Source: Sphingomonas populi
GTDB taxonomy: Bacteria; Pseudomonadota; Alphaproteobacteria; Sphingomonadales; Sphingomonadaceae
DNA: 64,000 nt
NCBI RefSeq assembly: GCF_004208535.1
Contig: NZ_SGIS01000011.1
Location: forward strand, 1 to 64,000
Direction: 5' to 3'
Shown in pieces: positions 35,660-44,384 of this stretch; position 1 is the stretch's first letter; every line of letters starts with the position of its first letter. The translations under genes and the position numbers were made by a program. Under the pieces are notes generated by a model. That model was given only the letters and a program-made list of their open reading frames with translations, was not told the DNA's origin and searched no databases.

Positions 35660-36442
35660 ATGACGACATCCCTCAAGACTCTGTTCGACCTCACCGGCCG
35701 CACCGCACTTGTCACCGGCGGCTCGCGCGGGCTCGGCCTGACCATGGCCGAGGCGCTCGGCGAATTCGGCGCGAAGGTTATCGTCACCGCGCGCAAGCAG
35801 GCCGAGCTCGACGAAGCCGTGGCGCATCTCCAGGCGCTCGGCATCGATGCCAGCGCCATCGCTGCCGATGTCGGCAAGCCCGAGGAAGCCGCACGCATCG
35901 TCGAGATCGTGAAGGCGGCGGGCGGCCGCATCGACATCCTCGTCAACAACGCCGGCACCTCCTGGGGCGCCAAGACCGAGGAAATGCCGCTCGACGGCTG
36001 GAACAAGCTGATGGCGGTCAACCTGACCGGCCCATTCCTGATGGCTCAGGCGATCGCGCGCGCCTTCATGATCCCCGCCGGCTGGGGCAAGATCATCAAC
36101 ATCGCCTCGGTCGAGGGCCTGCTTGGCCACCACCCCCGGATGATCGGCACGATCGCCTATAACGCCAGCAAGGGCGGCCTGATCACCTTCACCCGGGCGC
36201 TCGCCGCCGAATGGGGCGGGCTGGGGATCACCGTCAATGCGCTGGCGCCGGGCTATTTCCCGTCGAAGCTGACCGGCTACGTCATCGACAAGCATGGCGA
36301 CCAGCTCCGCGACGACACTCCGCGCGGCCAGCTCGGCACCGACGACGATCTCAAAGGCGCCGTGCTGCTGCTCGCATCCGACGCCGGCGCGCACATCACC
36401 GGCCAGGTGCTGGCGGTCGACGGCGGCGCTTCGATCATCTGA
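35660..36442 (+). CDS. Short-chain dehydrogenase/reductase (gluconate-5-dehydrogenase-like)
   Basis: A 260-aa SDR with TGGSRGLGLTMAEALGEFGA, NNAGTSWG, Ser in NIASVEGLLGHHPRM, YNASKGGL and PGYFPSKLT. The short pattern after the active Tyr resembles 5-keto-D-gluconate/acyl-reducing SDRs. It follows the preceding SDR by 14 bp with a GAAAGG site. It is the last plus-strand gene before two minus-strand genes. Substrate is presumably a pathway intermediate; not determined. Confidence 0.87.
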   Translation: MTTSLKTLFDLTGRTALVTGGSRGLGLTMAEALGEFGAKVIVTARKQAELDEAVAHLQALGIDASAIAADVGKPEEAARIVEIVKAAGGRIDILVNNAGTSWGAKTEEMPLDGWNKLMAVNLTGPFLMAQAIARAFMIPAGWGKIINIASVEGLLGHHPRMIGTIAYNASKGGLITFTRALAAEWGGLGITVNALAPGYFPSKLTGYVIDKHGDQLRDDTPRGQLGTDDDLKGAVLLLASDAGAHITGQVLAVDGGASII

Positions 36443-36499
36443 ATCACAGGGGGGATAAAGCAGGAACGCCCCCAAGCCCTTCCATCCGCAAGTGTGCGG

Positions 36500-37270
36500 C
36501 TATTTTCCCGCCAGTTCGTCCAGAACCCGCGTGAACCGCGCCTCCGCTGCCTTTGTGAAGGCGGGATGCGTCAGGATCTTCGCCAATCCTGCGGTGGCCC
36601 CGGCAAAGGCGATCTCGGCAACGCGTTCCGGCGAAATCGAATCGGCGGGGGCGGTCCGGTTGGGATTGTCATGTGCAAAGATGCCGGTCGCGACTGCCCC
36701 CGGCATCAGCAGCGACGCGCCGACGCGGGTTCCGGCCAGTTCCGAAGCCAAGGCTTCGACGATCGGCCACAATGCGTATTTGGTGGCGCAATAGGCCGCG
36801 AGATCCGGCGCGGTGGTCATCGATGCGGTCGAGCCGGTCACGACGGCGCAGGCCGGTTCGCCATGCTCGATCATCGTCGGGACGAAGGCCTGGAGCGCGA
36901 TGACCGTGCCGATCAGGTTGACGTCGAACAAGCCGCGCCACTGGTCCAGTGGCGTTCGCAGGACCGATCCCATGCGCAGCATCCCGGCATTGGCAAAGAG
37001 CAGCGTCACCGGCGCAAGCCGCTGCGCCGCGTCGGCAAACCCGGCCATCGCCGACGGATCGGTCACGTCCAACAGGTGCAGCGCATGCGGCACGCTCGCG
37101 GCGACCAAATCGCCGCGCAGCCGCTTCAGGCCGGCGGCGTCCCGGTCGCACGCGGCCACCGCCATGCCCTGGCGCGCGGCGTGACGCGCGAGTGCGGCCC
37201 CGATGCCCGAGGCGGCGCCGGTGATCACCGCCGTCCGCCCCGCGCGCACCGGCCCTGCCGCCGCACTCAC
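36500..37270 (-). CDS. Short-chain dehydrogenase/reductase
   Basis: A 256-aa SDR with TGAASGIGAALARHAARQGM, the NADP-preferring ACDRDAAG loop, FANAGM, catalytic Ser in VTGSTASM and YCATK. A tail (FAGATAGLAKILTHPAFTKAAEARF) extends beyond the usual fold. GTG 37270 overlaps the stop of the upstream flavin monooxygenase (GTGA), so the two are one transcript. It may reduce or oxidise the product of that monooxygenase. Confidence 0.85.
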   Translation of the reverse strand: MSAAAGPVRAGRTAVITGAASGIGAALARHAARQGMAVAACDRDAAGLKRLRGDLVAASVPHALHLLDVTDPSAMAGFADAAQRLAPVTLLFANAGMLRMGSVLRTPLDQWRGLFDVNLIGTVIALQAFVPTMIEHGEPACAVVTGSTASMTTAPDLAAYCATKYALWPIVEALASELAGTRVGASLLMPGAVATGIFAHDNPNRTAPADSISPERVAEIAFAGATAGLAKILTHPAFTKAAEARFTRVLDELAGK

Positions 37271-38397
37271 CGGAAATGCGGGATCACATGCGTGCCAATC
37301 TTGCGCAGCGTCTCAAGCTGCGCCCATTGCGGCACGGTGCCCATGTTGGTCATGAACAGGATTTCGTCGGCGCCTGCGGCGGCGAGCTGTTCGACATAAT
37401 CGATGCAGTCGGCGACGCTGCCATAAGCGTTCTTGGCGCTGAGGATGCCCGAACTCGGGCGCCGACCGCCCTCGTCGGGGCGCAGGTCCATCGTGATCGT
37501 CTCGGAGGCGAGCTTGGTGGTGATGATGGTGTCGGTGCCTGCCTCGACCAGTTCATCGCCCCAGCTATCGGGATCGGGGCGCGGGCCGCCGCCATACCAA
37601 TAATTGAGCGATTCGTAGAAATAGCGCTGACCGCGAATGCCAATCTTGCGGGCCTGCTCGACATCGTCGAGCACGATCGTCGGGCACAGCGCGGCGAGAT
37701 GCTGAATCGGGCGACAGCCGACCTGATCGGCGACGTCGCGCGTCGCCCAGGCGTCGCGATAGATTTTGTTCTTCTTGGCCACTTCCTCCGGCCCGCCAAA
37801 GCCAAGGACCAGCGCGCCCAGCCCGCGCTGGCCGGCGCGCCCCAGCGTGTCGAGATTGGTGCATGCCATATACATTGGCGGGTGCGGTTGCTGGTAGGGC
37901 TTGGGATGGATCGGCCGCAGCGGGATCGTGATATGCGGGCCGTTATGCTCGATCTCGTCGTTCACGAACATCTTGGGGATCAGGTACATCGCCTCGTCGA
38001 TGATCGGCTGCAATTCCTTCAGGTCATAGCCATAGGCGCCGGCCTCCTGCTGGCTACCGCCCTTGCCGACGCCGAAATGGACGCGCCCCTTGGAGAGGAT
38101 GTCGAGCGTGGCGACGCGCTCCGCCACCTTGATCGGGTGGTTCATCGCCGGCATCAGGCAGACTACGCCGTGGCCGATGCCGATCCGGTTGGTCTTGCCC
38201 GCGATATAGGCAAGGAATGTCTCGGGCGCGCTCATATGGGCATAATGGGTGAGCGAGGTGTGCTCGACGCTCCACACCACGTCGAAGCCGAGTTGCTCGG
38301 CGAGCAATGCCTGCTCGACCAGCTCGTCGAAGACCTGGCGCTCGCCACGCGGCGACGCATCGACGATCTGCGCCTCGAAGATCAGGGAAAAACGCAT
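37267..38397 (-). CDS. LLM-class flavin-dependent monooxygenase (luciferase-like)
   Basis: A 376-aa bacterial-luciferase-fold TIM barrel. Elements are FDELVEQALLAEQLGFDVVWSVEHTSLTHYAHM, TNRIGIGHGVVCLMPAMNHPIKVAERVATLDILSKGRVHFGVGKGGS and the C-terminal EILFMTNMG. Enzymes of this class use reduced FMN, supplied by a separate reductase, to oxygenate substrates; a Baeyer-Villiger-type or hydroxylation step on a ring is possible. I used ATG 38397 (MRFSLIFEAQ), the usual family N-terminus; upstream in-frame residues are Arg-rich. It is divergent from the FMN reductase at 38620, a natural two-component pair. Confidence 0.87.
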   Translation of the reverse strand: MRFSLIFEAQIVDASPRGERQVFDELVEQALLAEQLGFDVVWSVEHTSLTHYAHMSAPETFLAYIAGKTNRIGIGHGVVCLMPAMNHPIKVAERVATLDILSKGRVHFGVGKGGSQQEAGAYGYDLKELQPIIDEAMYLIPKMFVNDEIEHNGPHITIPLRPIHPKPYQQPHPPMYMACTNLDTLGRAGQRGLGALVLGFGGPEEVAKKNKIYRDAWATRDVADQVGCRPIQHLAALCPTIVLDDVEQARKIGIRGQRYFYESLNYWYGGGPRPDPDSWGDELVEAGTDTIITTKLASETITMDLRPDEGGRRPSSGILSAKNAYGSVADCIDYVEQLAAAGADEILFMTNMGTVPQWAQLETLRKIGTHVIPHFR

Positions 38398-38619
38398 TGA
38401 AGAGAACTCTCTAGTCGGGGGCTGTTGTCGCGTTCGACCCTCGACTTGGGTGCCTCCTCTTTCAAATGCCGTTTCGCGGCGCGACCGTTTGCCTACGGGC
38501 ATCGCTGCCGCCTTTTGGTGCCCGAATGTGATCGCTCGCATCGATAGTGGGCACTCGACCCCTTCGCCCGGCGAGGCATACCCGCAGCATCACACACGCT
38601 CGCAAAAGAGGAACGGGAC
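38398..38619. promoter_or_regulatory. Divergent promoter region between monooxygenase and flavin reductase
   Basis: This 222-bp spacer must contain promoters for both divergent genes. I could not find a confident -35/-10 pair, and no clear palindrome stands out. The reductase has a strong GAGG ribosome site just before 38620. Confidence 0.45.
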
Positions 38620-39201
38620 ATGGGCAGCGCGATCAAAATCGTTGGCATCGGCGGAACCGCCCGGCAGGATTCGAGCAGCGAACGGGTGGTACGCTGCGCG
38701 CTGGCGGCCGCTGCCGCGCAAGGCGCCGAGATCGAGCTGTTCGACGGGCCGTTCCTGGCGAGCCTGCCGCTTTATATTCCCGACCGCACCGAGCGGACCA
38801 CGGACGAGCGGCGCTTCGTCGCGGCGGTACGGGGCTGCGATGGCATCATCGTCGGCTCGCCCGGCTATCATGGCAGCCTGTCAGGCCCGATCAAGAACGT
38901 GCTCGATCTGCTCGAAGACCTGGCCCGCGACGAGCGGCCCTATCTCGAAGGGCGCGCCTTCGGCTCGATCGTCACCGCCTATGGCTGGCAGGCGTGCGGC
39001 ACCACCTTGGTGGCGATGCGATCGATCGCGCATGCGCTGCGCGCCTGGCCCACGCCGTTCGGCGCGGCGGTCAACGCGTCGGTGCCGGTGTTCGACGAGA
39101 AGGGCGATTGCCTCGATGCCAAGACCGCCGAGCAGCTCGCCATTGTCGGCAGGCAGGTAACCGAGTTCGCGCACTGGCGGCGAGCCGGCCTCGCCGCCTG
39201 A
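38620..39201 (+). CDS. NAD(P)H-dependent FMN reductase
   Basis: A 193-aa flavodoxin-fold protein of the SsuE/MsuE type. The FMN-phosphate loop is GIGGTARQDSSSER, and the second flavin site GSPGYHGSLSGPIKNVLDLLEDL is typical. It reduces free FMN at the cost of NAD(P)H. It is placed back-to-back with the LLM monooxygenase, so it very probably supplies its reduced flavin. Confidence 0.9.
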   Translation: MGSAIKIVGIGGTARQDSSSERVVRCALAAAAAQGAEIELFDGPFLASLPLYIPDRTERTTDERRFVAAVRGCDGIIVGSPGYHGSLSGPIKNVLDLLEDLARDERPYLEGRAFGSIVTAYGWQACGTTLVAMRSIAHALRAWPTPFGAAVNASVPVFDEKGDCLDAKTAEQLAIVGRQVTEFAHWRRAGLAA

Positions 39202-39307
39202 TGCTGCGTGGCGACGTGGCTGATCGCCCATCGGCAATAGAGGGGGCAGGGGCGGGGCGATAGACGATCACAACCCGCGGCGCATGCGCCGGCAACCAGG
39301 AAATCCG

Positions 39308-40510
39308 ATGCGCGAAGCCCTTATCGTCTCCACCGCCCGCACTCCGATCGGCAAGGCCTATCGCGGCGCTTATAACGATGCCGAGGCGCCCTTGCTCTCG
39401 GGCCATGCCGTTGCCGAGGCGGTGCGCCGCGCCGGCATTGATCCGGCGCGGGTCGAAGACGTCATCATCGGCTGCGCGGCGCAGCAGGGCACGCAGGGCT
39501 ATAACATCGGTCGTCTGACTGCGGCGGCGGCGGGGCTGCCAGTGAGCGTTGCCGGCATGTCGGTCGACCGGCAATGCGCCTCGGGCCTGATGGCGATCGC
39601 GACCGCCGCCAAGCAGATCGTGCAGGACGGGATGGAGGTCGCGATCGGCGGCGGCGTCGAGTCGATCAGCCTCACCCAGAACGCTCACAAGAACGGCTAT
39701 CGCGCCCAGTCGCGGGCGGTGACCGCGCATAGCCCGCACATGTATGTAGCGATGCTCGAAACCGCCGAACTGGTCGCCGAACGCTATGGCGTCAGCCGCG
39801 AGGCGCAGGACGCCTATGCGCTGCAGAGCCAGCAGCGCACCGCCGCAGCCTATGCTGCCGGCCGCTACGCCGCCGAGTTGGCGCCGCTGACCACCCGCAT
39901 GCTCGTCACCGACAAGGCCAGCGGCGAAACCAGCGAACGAGACATCACGCTCGACCGCGACGAGGGCTTCCGCGCCGATACCACGATCGCGGGGCTGTCG
40001 AGCCTCAAGCCGGTCTGGCCCGGCGGCGATCTGGCCGGGCCGGGCAGGTTCGTGACCGCCGGCAATGCCAGCCAGTTGTCTGATGGCGCTGCCGCCTGCC
40101 TGCTGGTCGAGGCCGGGGTCGCCGCGCGCGAGGGGCTGACCCCGCTCGGCGCCTATCGCGGCATGGCGGTGGTTGGCTGCCCGCCCGAGGAAATGGGGAT
40201 CGGCCCGATCTACGCGGTGCCGCGGCTGCTCGAACGAAGCGGCCTCACGGTCGACGATATCGGCCTGTGGGAATTGAACGAGGCGTTCGCCGCGCAGGTG
40301 CTGCCATGCCGTGACCGGCTCGGTATTCCCGACGATCGGCTCAACGTCGATGGCGGCGCGATCGCGATCGGGCACCCGTTCGGCATGTCGGGCGCGCGGA
40401 TGGTCGGCCATGCGCTGATCGAGGGCAAGCGGCGCGGCGTCAAATATGTCGTCGTAACGATGTGCGTCGGCGGCGGCATGGGCGCCGCCGGCCTGTTCGA
40501 GGTGCTGTGA
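39308..40510 (+). CDS. Acetyl-CoA acetyltransferase / 3-ketoacyl-CoA thiolase (FadA6-like role)
   Basis: A 400-aa classical thiolase. The nucleophilic Cys90 is in [15 protein letters not shown], the His is in [17 protein letters not shown] and the second Cys in MCVGGGMG. It cleaves 3-ketoacyl-CoAs with CoA. In actinobacterial ring C/D degradation a thiolase (FadA6) cleaves the ring-opened chain after IpdAB, and this gene could have that role; the sequence alone cannot tell. ATG 39308 follows AGGAAA. The stop shares a base with the RibBA-like start (TGATG), so the two are coupled. Confidence 0.9.
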   Translation: MREALIVSTARTPIGKAYRGAYNDAEAPLLSGHAVAEAVRRAGIDPARVEDVIIGCAAQQGTQGYNIGRLTAAAAGLPVSVAGMSVDRQCASGLMAIATAAKQIVQDGMEVAIGGGVESISLTQNAHKNGYRAQSRAVTAHSPHMYVAMLETAELVAERYGVSREAQDAYALQSQQRTAAAYAAGRYAAELAPLTTRMLVTDKASGETSERDITLDRDEGFRADTTIAGLSSLKPVWPGGDLAGPGRFVTAGNASQLSDGAAACLLVEAGVAAREGLTPLGAYRGMAVVGCPPEEMGIGPIYAVPRLLERSGLTVDDIGLWELNEAFAAQVLPCRDRLGIPDDRLNVDGGAIAIGHPFGMSGARMVGHALIEGKRRGVKYVVVTMCVGGGMGAAGLFEVL

Positions 40511-41652
40511 TGGCCAGCCTCGCGCCAACCCCGTTGCCGCATTCGTTCCTCGCCAGCCCCGAGGAGATTATCGACGAGGCGCGCAACGGCCGCATGTTCA
40601 TCCTCGTCGACGACGAGGACCGCGAGAATGAAGGCGATCTGATCATCCCCGCCCAGATGGCGACTCCGGCCGCAATCAATTTCATGGCGATGCATGGCCG
40701 CGGGCTGGTGTGCCTGGCGCTGGCGAAATCGCGCGTCGATCAGCTCGGGCTAGAATTGATGAGCCGCCACAACGGCACCCAGTTCGAGACCGCGTTCACG
40801 GTCTCGATCGAGGCGCGCGACGGGGTGACCACGGGCATCTCGGCGGGCGATCGCGCGCGGACGATCGCGGTGGCGATCGATGCCGGCAAGGGCGTCGAGC
40901 ATCTCGTCACGCCCGGCCATGTCTTCCCGCTGATCGCGCGCGAGGGCGGCGTGCTGGTGCGCGCCGGGCATACCGAGGCTGCGGTCGATGTCGCGCGGCT
41001 GGCGGGCCTCAATCCGTCGGGCGTGATCTGCGAGATCTTGAACGATGATGGGACGATGGCCCGGCTGGACGATCTGATCCCCTTCGCGCGGAACCACCAG
41101 CTCAAGATCGGCACGATCCGCGATCTGATCGCCTATCGCCGCCACTACGACCATCTCGTCGAGCGCCGCGCCGAAATGCAGTTCAAAAGCCGCTGGGGCG
41201 CCGATTGGCGCATCGTCTCCTATTGCAACACGGTGACCGGCAGCGAAGTGGTCGCCTTGGTAAAGGGCGTCCTTGATCCGACCGCGCCGGTGCTGGTGCG
41301 GATGCACGTCCATTCGCCGCTCGCTGACCTGTTTGCGGAGGAGAATAGCCGCTCGGGGATGCTCGACCGGGCAATGATGGCGATCGCCGAGGCGGGCAGC
41401 GGCGTCGTCGTGGTGCTGAGCTCGCCCGCCCCGGATCTGGTCGCGTGCATCATCCGCGCCCGCAGCGACGGCCGCGAAGAGAGCGGCGGGCGCAAGGTCG
41501 CGCTGCGCGAATACGGCATTGGCGCGCAGATCCTCACTGATCTTGGCATCCATCGCATCGTTCTGCTGAGCAACAGCGACACCAATTATGTCGGCCTGGA
41601 CGGTTACGGGATCGAGCTTGTCGATCAACGGCCGCTGACACACGACAACTAA
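40510..41652 (+). CDS. 3,4-dihydroxy-2-butanone-4-phosphate synthase with degenerate GTP cyclohydrolase II domain
   Basis: A 380-aa RibBA-shaped protein. The RibB half (residues about 14-215) keeps the catalytic acidic loop [11 protein letters not shown] (34-44), [51 protein letters not shown] and the GVICEI segment. It would make dihydroxybutanone phosphate, a riboflavin precursor. The RibA half (from about residue 230) lacks the zinc cysteines: where C-x-TGD-x-x-x-S-x-R-C-D-C should stand it reads [15 protein letters not shown]. So GTP cyclohydrolase activity is probably lost. Placed in a catabolic operon with several flavoenzymes, it likely raises FMN/FAD supply. Confidence 0.88.
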   Translation: MASLAPTPLPHSFLASPEEIIDEARNGRMFILVDDEDRENEGDLIIPAQMATPAAINFMAMHGRGLVCLALAKSRVDQLGLELMSRHNGTQFETAFTVSIEARDGVTTGISAGDRARTIAVAIDAGKGVEHLVTPGHVFPLIAREGGVLVRAGHTEAAVDVARLAGLNPSGVICEILNDDGTMARLDDLIPFARNHQLKIGTIRDLIAYRRHYDHLVERRAEMQFKSRWGADWRIVSYCNTVTGSEVVALVKGVLDPTAPVLVRMHVHSPLADLFAEENSRSGMLDRAMMAIAEAGSGVVVVLSSPAPDLVACIIRARSDGREESGGRKVALREYGIGAQILTDLGIHRIVLLSNSDTNYVGLDGYGIELVDQRPLTHDN

Positions 41653-41710
41653 CCTTGCAATCTTAGATATGATGTGGCGTAATCGCCAAAAGCAAAATCA
41701 AGGAGAGGCT

Positions 41711-43447
41711 ATGACCGACATTCTCATCCAGGGGGGCACCGTCGTCGATGGCACCGGCGCCGCCGCTTACGCCGCCGATGTGCGCGTCAAGGACGGCGTG
41801 ATTGCGGAGATCGCTTCGGGCTTGGCGGCGGTGGCCGGCGAGCGGGTGGTAGACGCCGCAGGCTGCATCGTCTCGCCGGGCTTTATCGAGCCGCACACGC
41901 ATATGGATGCGGTGATGTGGTGGCAGCCCAGCCTTGATCCGCTTCCCGGGTACGGCGTCAGCACGGTGGTGATCGGCAATTGCGGCTTCACCGCTGCGCC
42001 CGTCCACAAGGACCCCGAAGTGCGGATGGAGATGGTCAAGATCTTCTCCTTCTTCGAGGAAGTGGCCGAGAAGCCGTTCCTTGAGATGCTGCCCTGGGAT
42101 TGGAACACCTGGTCCGAATATCGCGCCTCGATGGAGGCCAAATGCAAGACCTCGACCAACGTTGCGGGCTATGCCGGGCACATCGCCATCCGTCTCGCGG
42201 TGATGGGCATGGCCGCCTGGGAGCGCGCGGCGACGCCCGACGAGGTCCGCAAGATGTGCGCGTTGCTCGAGGATGCGATCGATGCCGGCGCGCTCGGTAT
42301 GTCGTCCAATTTGATGGATCATGACAGCAAGGATCGCCCGGTCCCCAGCCTGGTCGCCGACGATGCCGAATGGTCGGCGCTGATCGGCGTCCTCGCCAGC
42401 CGCCCCGGCAGCCAACTCCAGGTTATCCTCGACACGTTCTTCAAGCTGCGCGCGCCGGAACAAATGGAACGTCTGGGCAACCTTTGCCGCGATCGCGGCG
42501 TGCGCGTCCAGATGGCCGGCGCCGGCGGGCTGCTGCGCTTCCAGGATTCGATCCGAGAGAAGATGTGGGAGATTACTGCCCAGCAGAAGGCCGAGGGCTT
42601 GGATTTCTGGCCGAGCTTCGCGCATGTGCCGCCGACCACCGCGCTCAACTTCTTCAGCAGCTCGTCCTTCGCCCAGGCCAATGAATATGTCTGGCACGAA
42701 GTCGTCCAGGCCGAGACCGAGGAAGCCAAGCTTGCAATGCTGCGCGATCCCGAGTTCCGCGCCCGCGCCCGCGAAAGCTGGGACAACAAGGCATTCAAGC
42801 AGTCGCTGGTCGCCAATCCCCACATGATGCTGCTGATGGATTCCGAGACCGGGGTCGGCCCGCTCGGCCTGAACCTCAAGGACTTGGCCGAGCAGCGCGG
42901 CGTGCATCCCTCCGATGCACTGGCCGATTGGGTGCTCGCCAACGGCGTGCAATCGATCATCAGCCGCGTACCGCATCCGATGGCCTATGAACAGACGATC
43001 GAGATGCTCAAGGACAGCAAGACCGTCGCCAACATCTCCGATGCCGGCGCGCATGGCCAGATGCTGTGCGGGGGCGGCGAGAACATCCTGTTGCTCACCC
43101 AGTTCGTCAAGAACAACGACCTGACCTTGGAAGAGGCGATCCACGTCCAGACCGGCAAGCAGGCCGAGCATTTCAACTTCGCCGATCGCGGCGTGCTCAA
43201 GCCGGGCTATCGCGCCGATATCGCCGTATTCAACCTCGACGAGATCGAGCCGCGGCCGCTGCGGCGATCGTTCGACGTCCCCGACGGGAAGGGCGGCTTC
43301 ACCTGGCGCTTCACCCGCGATGCGGCCCCGATGCGCCTTACTTTGGTCAATGGCGTGCCGACCTTCGAGAATGGCGCATTCACCGGCGCATTGCCGGGCG
43401 AATTCGTCAGCCCGGTGATCACCAGGGCCGAAGCGGCGGCAGCGTGA
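41711..43447 (+). CDS. Amidohydrolase (N-acyl-D-amino-acid deacylase/dihydroorotase-like)
   Basis: A 578-aa metal-dependent hydrolase of the D-aminoacylase branch. It has TDILIQGGTVVDGTG, the composite beta-domain (VRVKDGVIAEIASGL), FIEPHTHMDAVMWWQPSLDPLPGYGVSTVVIGNCG, and the C-terminal PGYRADIAVFNLDEI. The metal motif HTHMD is present. ATG 41711 follows AGGAGAGG. Similar enzymes recur in sphingomonad aromatic/steroid clusters, where they may open lactones or amide/imide-like ring products instead of amino acid amides; that is inference. It overlaps or is adjacent to the Coq4-like gene. Confidence 0.87.
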   Translation: MTDILIQGGTVVDGTGAAAYAADVRVKDGVIAEIASGLAAVAGERVVDAAGCIVSPGFIEPHTHMDAVMWWQPSLDPLPGYGVSTVVIGNCGFTAAPVHKDPEVRMEMVKIFSFFEEVAEKPFLEMLPWDWNTWSEYRASMEAKCKTSTNVAGYAGHIAIRLAVMGMAAWERAATPDEVRKMCALLEDAIDAGALGMSSNLMDHDSKDRPVPSLVADDAEWSALIGVLASRPGSQLQVILDTFFKLRAPEQMERLGNLCRDRGVRVQMAGAGGLLRFQDSIREKMWEITAQQKAEGLDFWPSFAHVPPTTALNFFSSSSFAQANEYVWHEVVQAETEEAKLAMLRDPEFRARARESWDNKAFKQSLVANPHMMLLMDSETGVGPLGLNLKDLAEQRGVHPSDALADWVLANGVQSIISRVPHPMAYEQTIEMLKDSKTVANISDAGAHGQMLCGGGENILLLTQFVKNNDLTLEEAIHVQTGKQAEHFNFADRGVLKPGYRADIAVFNLDEIEPRPLRRSFDVPDGKGGFTWRFTRDAAPMRLTLVNGVPTFENGAFTGALPGEFVSPVITRAEAAAA

Positions 43448-43458
43448 AGGATACCGTC

Positions 43459-44319
43459 ATGAATGAAGACGATCTGCCTTACCTTCAACGCGGGCGCCAG
43501 ACGGTCGAGACGACGAGCAGCGTGCTCATCAGCTCGTCCAAATATCTGAACGACTATCGCATCCGCGAATGGGTCACGAGCCAGTCGCTTAGACGCAACG
43601 GGCGCGACTATCCGCCGACCTACGGCATTCCGATGCTGATCGAGGCAGTGCGCGAGGTGCAGGACCACGAGCGCATCGAGACCTTGTTCAACGCGGCGCG
43701 CCAGGACTGGCCCGCGTTCGACAGGTGGCTCGACGATCGTTGGCTGGCACGGCTGACGCGCGAGGACATGAAATCGTGCCCCGAAGGATCGGTTGGCGGA
43801 CTCTGGTATAAGCAATTGGTCGGTGCCGGCATGCAGGTCGACATCATCCCGACCTTCGAGCCGCGCTCAAGCTTCGAATATTTCTTCCTGCGCGGCGTGC
43901 AGATCCACGACATCATGCACATTCTAAGCGGCGGCGGGTTCGACGCGCTGGGCGAAATCATGCCGGCGTTCCTGAAATACGGGAATCTCTTCAGGCATTT
44001 CACGCCCGAATTGGCGGGGCTGCTCAACGTCCAGAATACGCTGCTGACGATACCGATGTTCATGCGCGGCCCGCTCCATTATCCAGAGCTGTTCGTGCAG
44101 ATGTGGGACCTGGCGCATTATGCGATGAAGCTCGGCCAGGATTCGGATGCGCTGTTCCTGCCGCGCTACGAGGAATGGCTCGATCTGCCGCTGGAAGAGG
44201 CGCGCGCCAAGTTCGGCGTTCGGGGCGCGAAGACGATCGACACCTCGCGCGAATCCGATGTCTTCGACCAGCGGATCGCATCGCTCAACCCGGAGCCACA
44301 GGCGGCGGCCGCGGAATAG
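43459..44319 (+). CDS. Coq4-like protein
   Basis: A 286-aa alpha-helical protein with the Coq4 metal signature HDxxHx11E: His150, Asp151, His154 (HDIMHILSGG) and Glu166. Eukaryotic and bacterial Coq4 binds a metal and a quinone-like isoprenoid in ubiquinone biosynthesis; recent work assigns it oxidative decarboxylation of the ring. Bacterial homologues in catabolic operons are not characterised, as far as I know. ATG 43459 follows GAAGG; GTG 43444 overlapping the amidohydrolase stop is also possible. It is the last gene of the plus-strand operon, before a strong terminator. A role in decarboxylation or handling of a hydrophobic intermediate is conjecture. Confidence 0.8.
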   Translation: MNEDDLPYLQRGRQTVETTSSVLISSSKYLNDYRIREWVTSQSLRRNGRDYPPTYGIPMLIEAVREVQDHERIETLFNAARQDWPAFDRWLDDRWLARLTREDMKSCPEGSVGGLWYKQLVGAGMQVDIIPTFEPRSSFEYFFLRGVQIHDIMHILSGGGFDALGEIMPAFLKYGNLFRHFTPELAGLLNVQNTLLTIPMFMRGPLHYPELFVQMWDLAHYAMKLGQDSDALFLPRYEEWLDLPLEEARAKFGVRGAKTIDTSRESDVFDQRIASLNPEPQAAAAE

Positions 44320-44348
44320 ATTACCCCTCGGGCGCAACCTTGGGATGG

Positions 44349-44380
44349 AAGGCGAGGGGCTTCGGCTCCCTCGCCTTTTT
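44349..44380 (+). terminator. Intrinsic terminator at the end of the catabolic operon
   Basis: The stem AAGGCGAGGG / CCCTCGCCTT with a nine-base loop is followed by a T-run (44376-44380). It lies 30 bp past the Coq4-like stop, and the next gene is on the opposite strand with its stop at 44385, so it may act in both directions. Confidence 0.85.
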
Positions 44381-44384
44381 CGCG

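Noticed and set aside
41663..43171. A 502-codon minus-strand frame opposite the D-aminoacylase-like gene
   Set aside because: Shadow of a gene with clear metal-hydrolase motifs.
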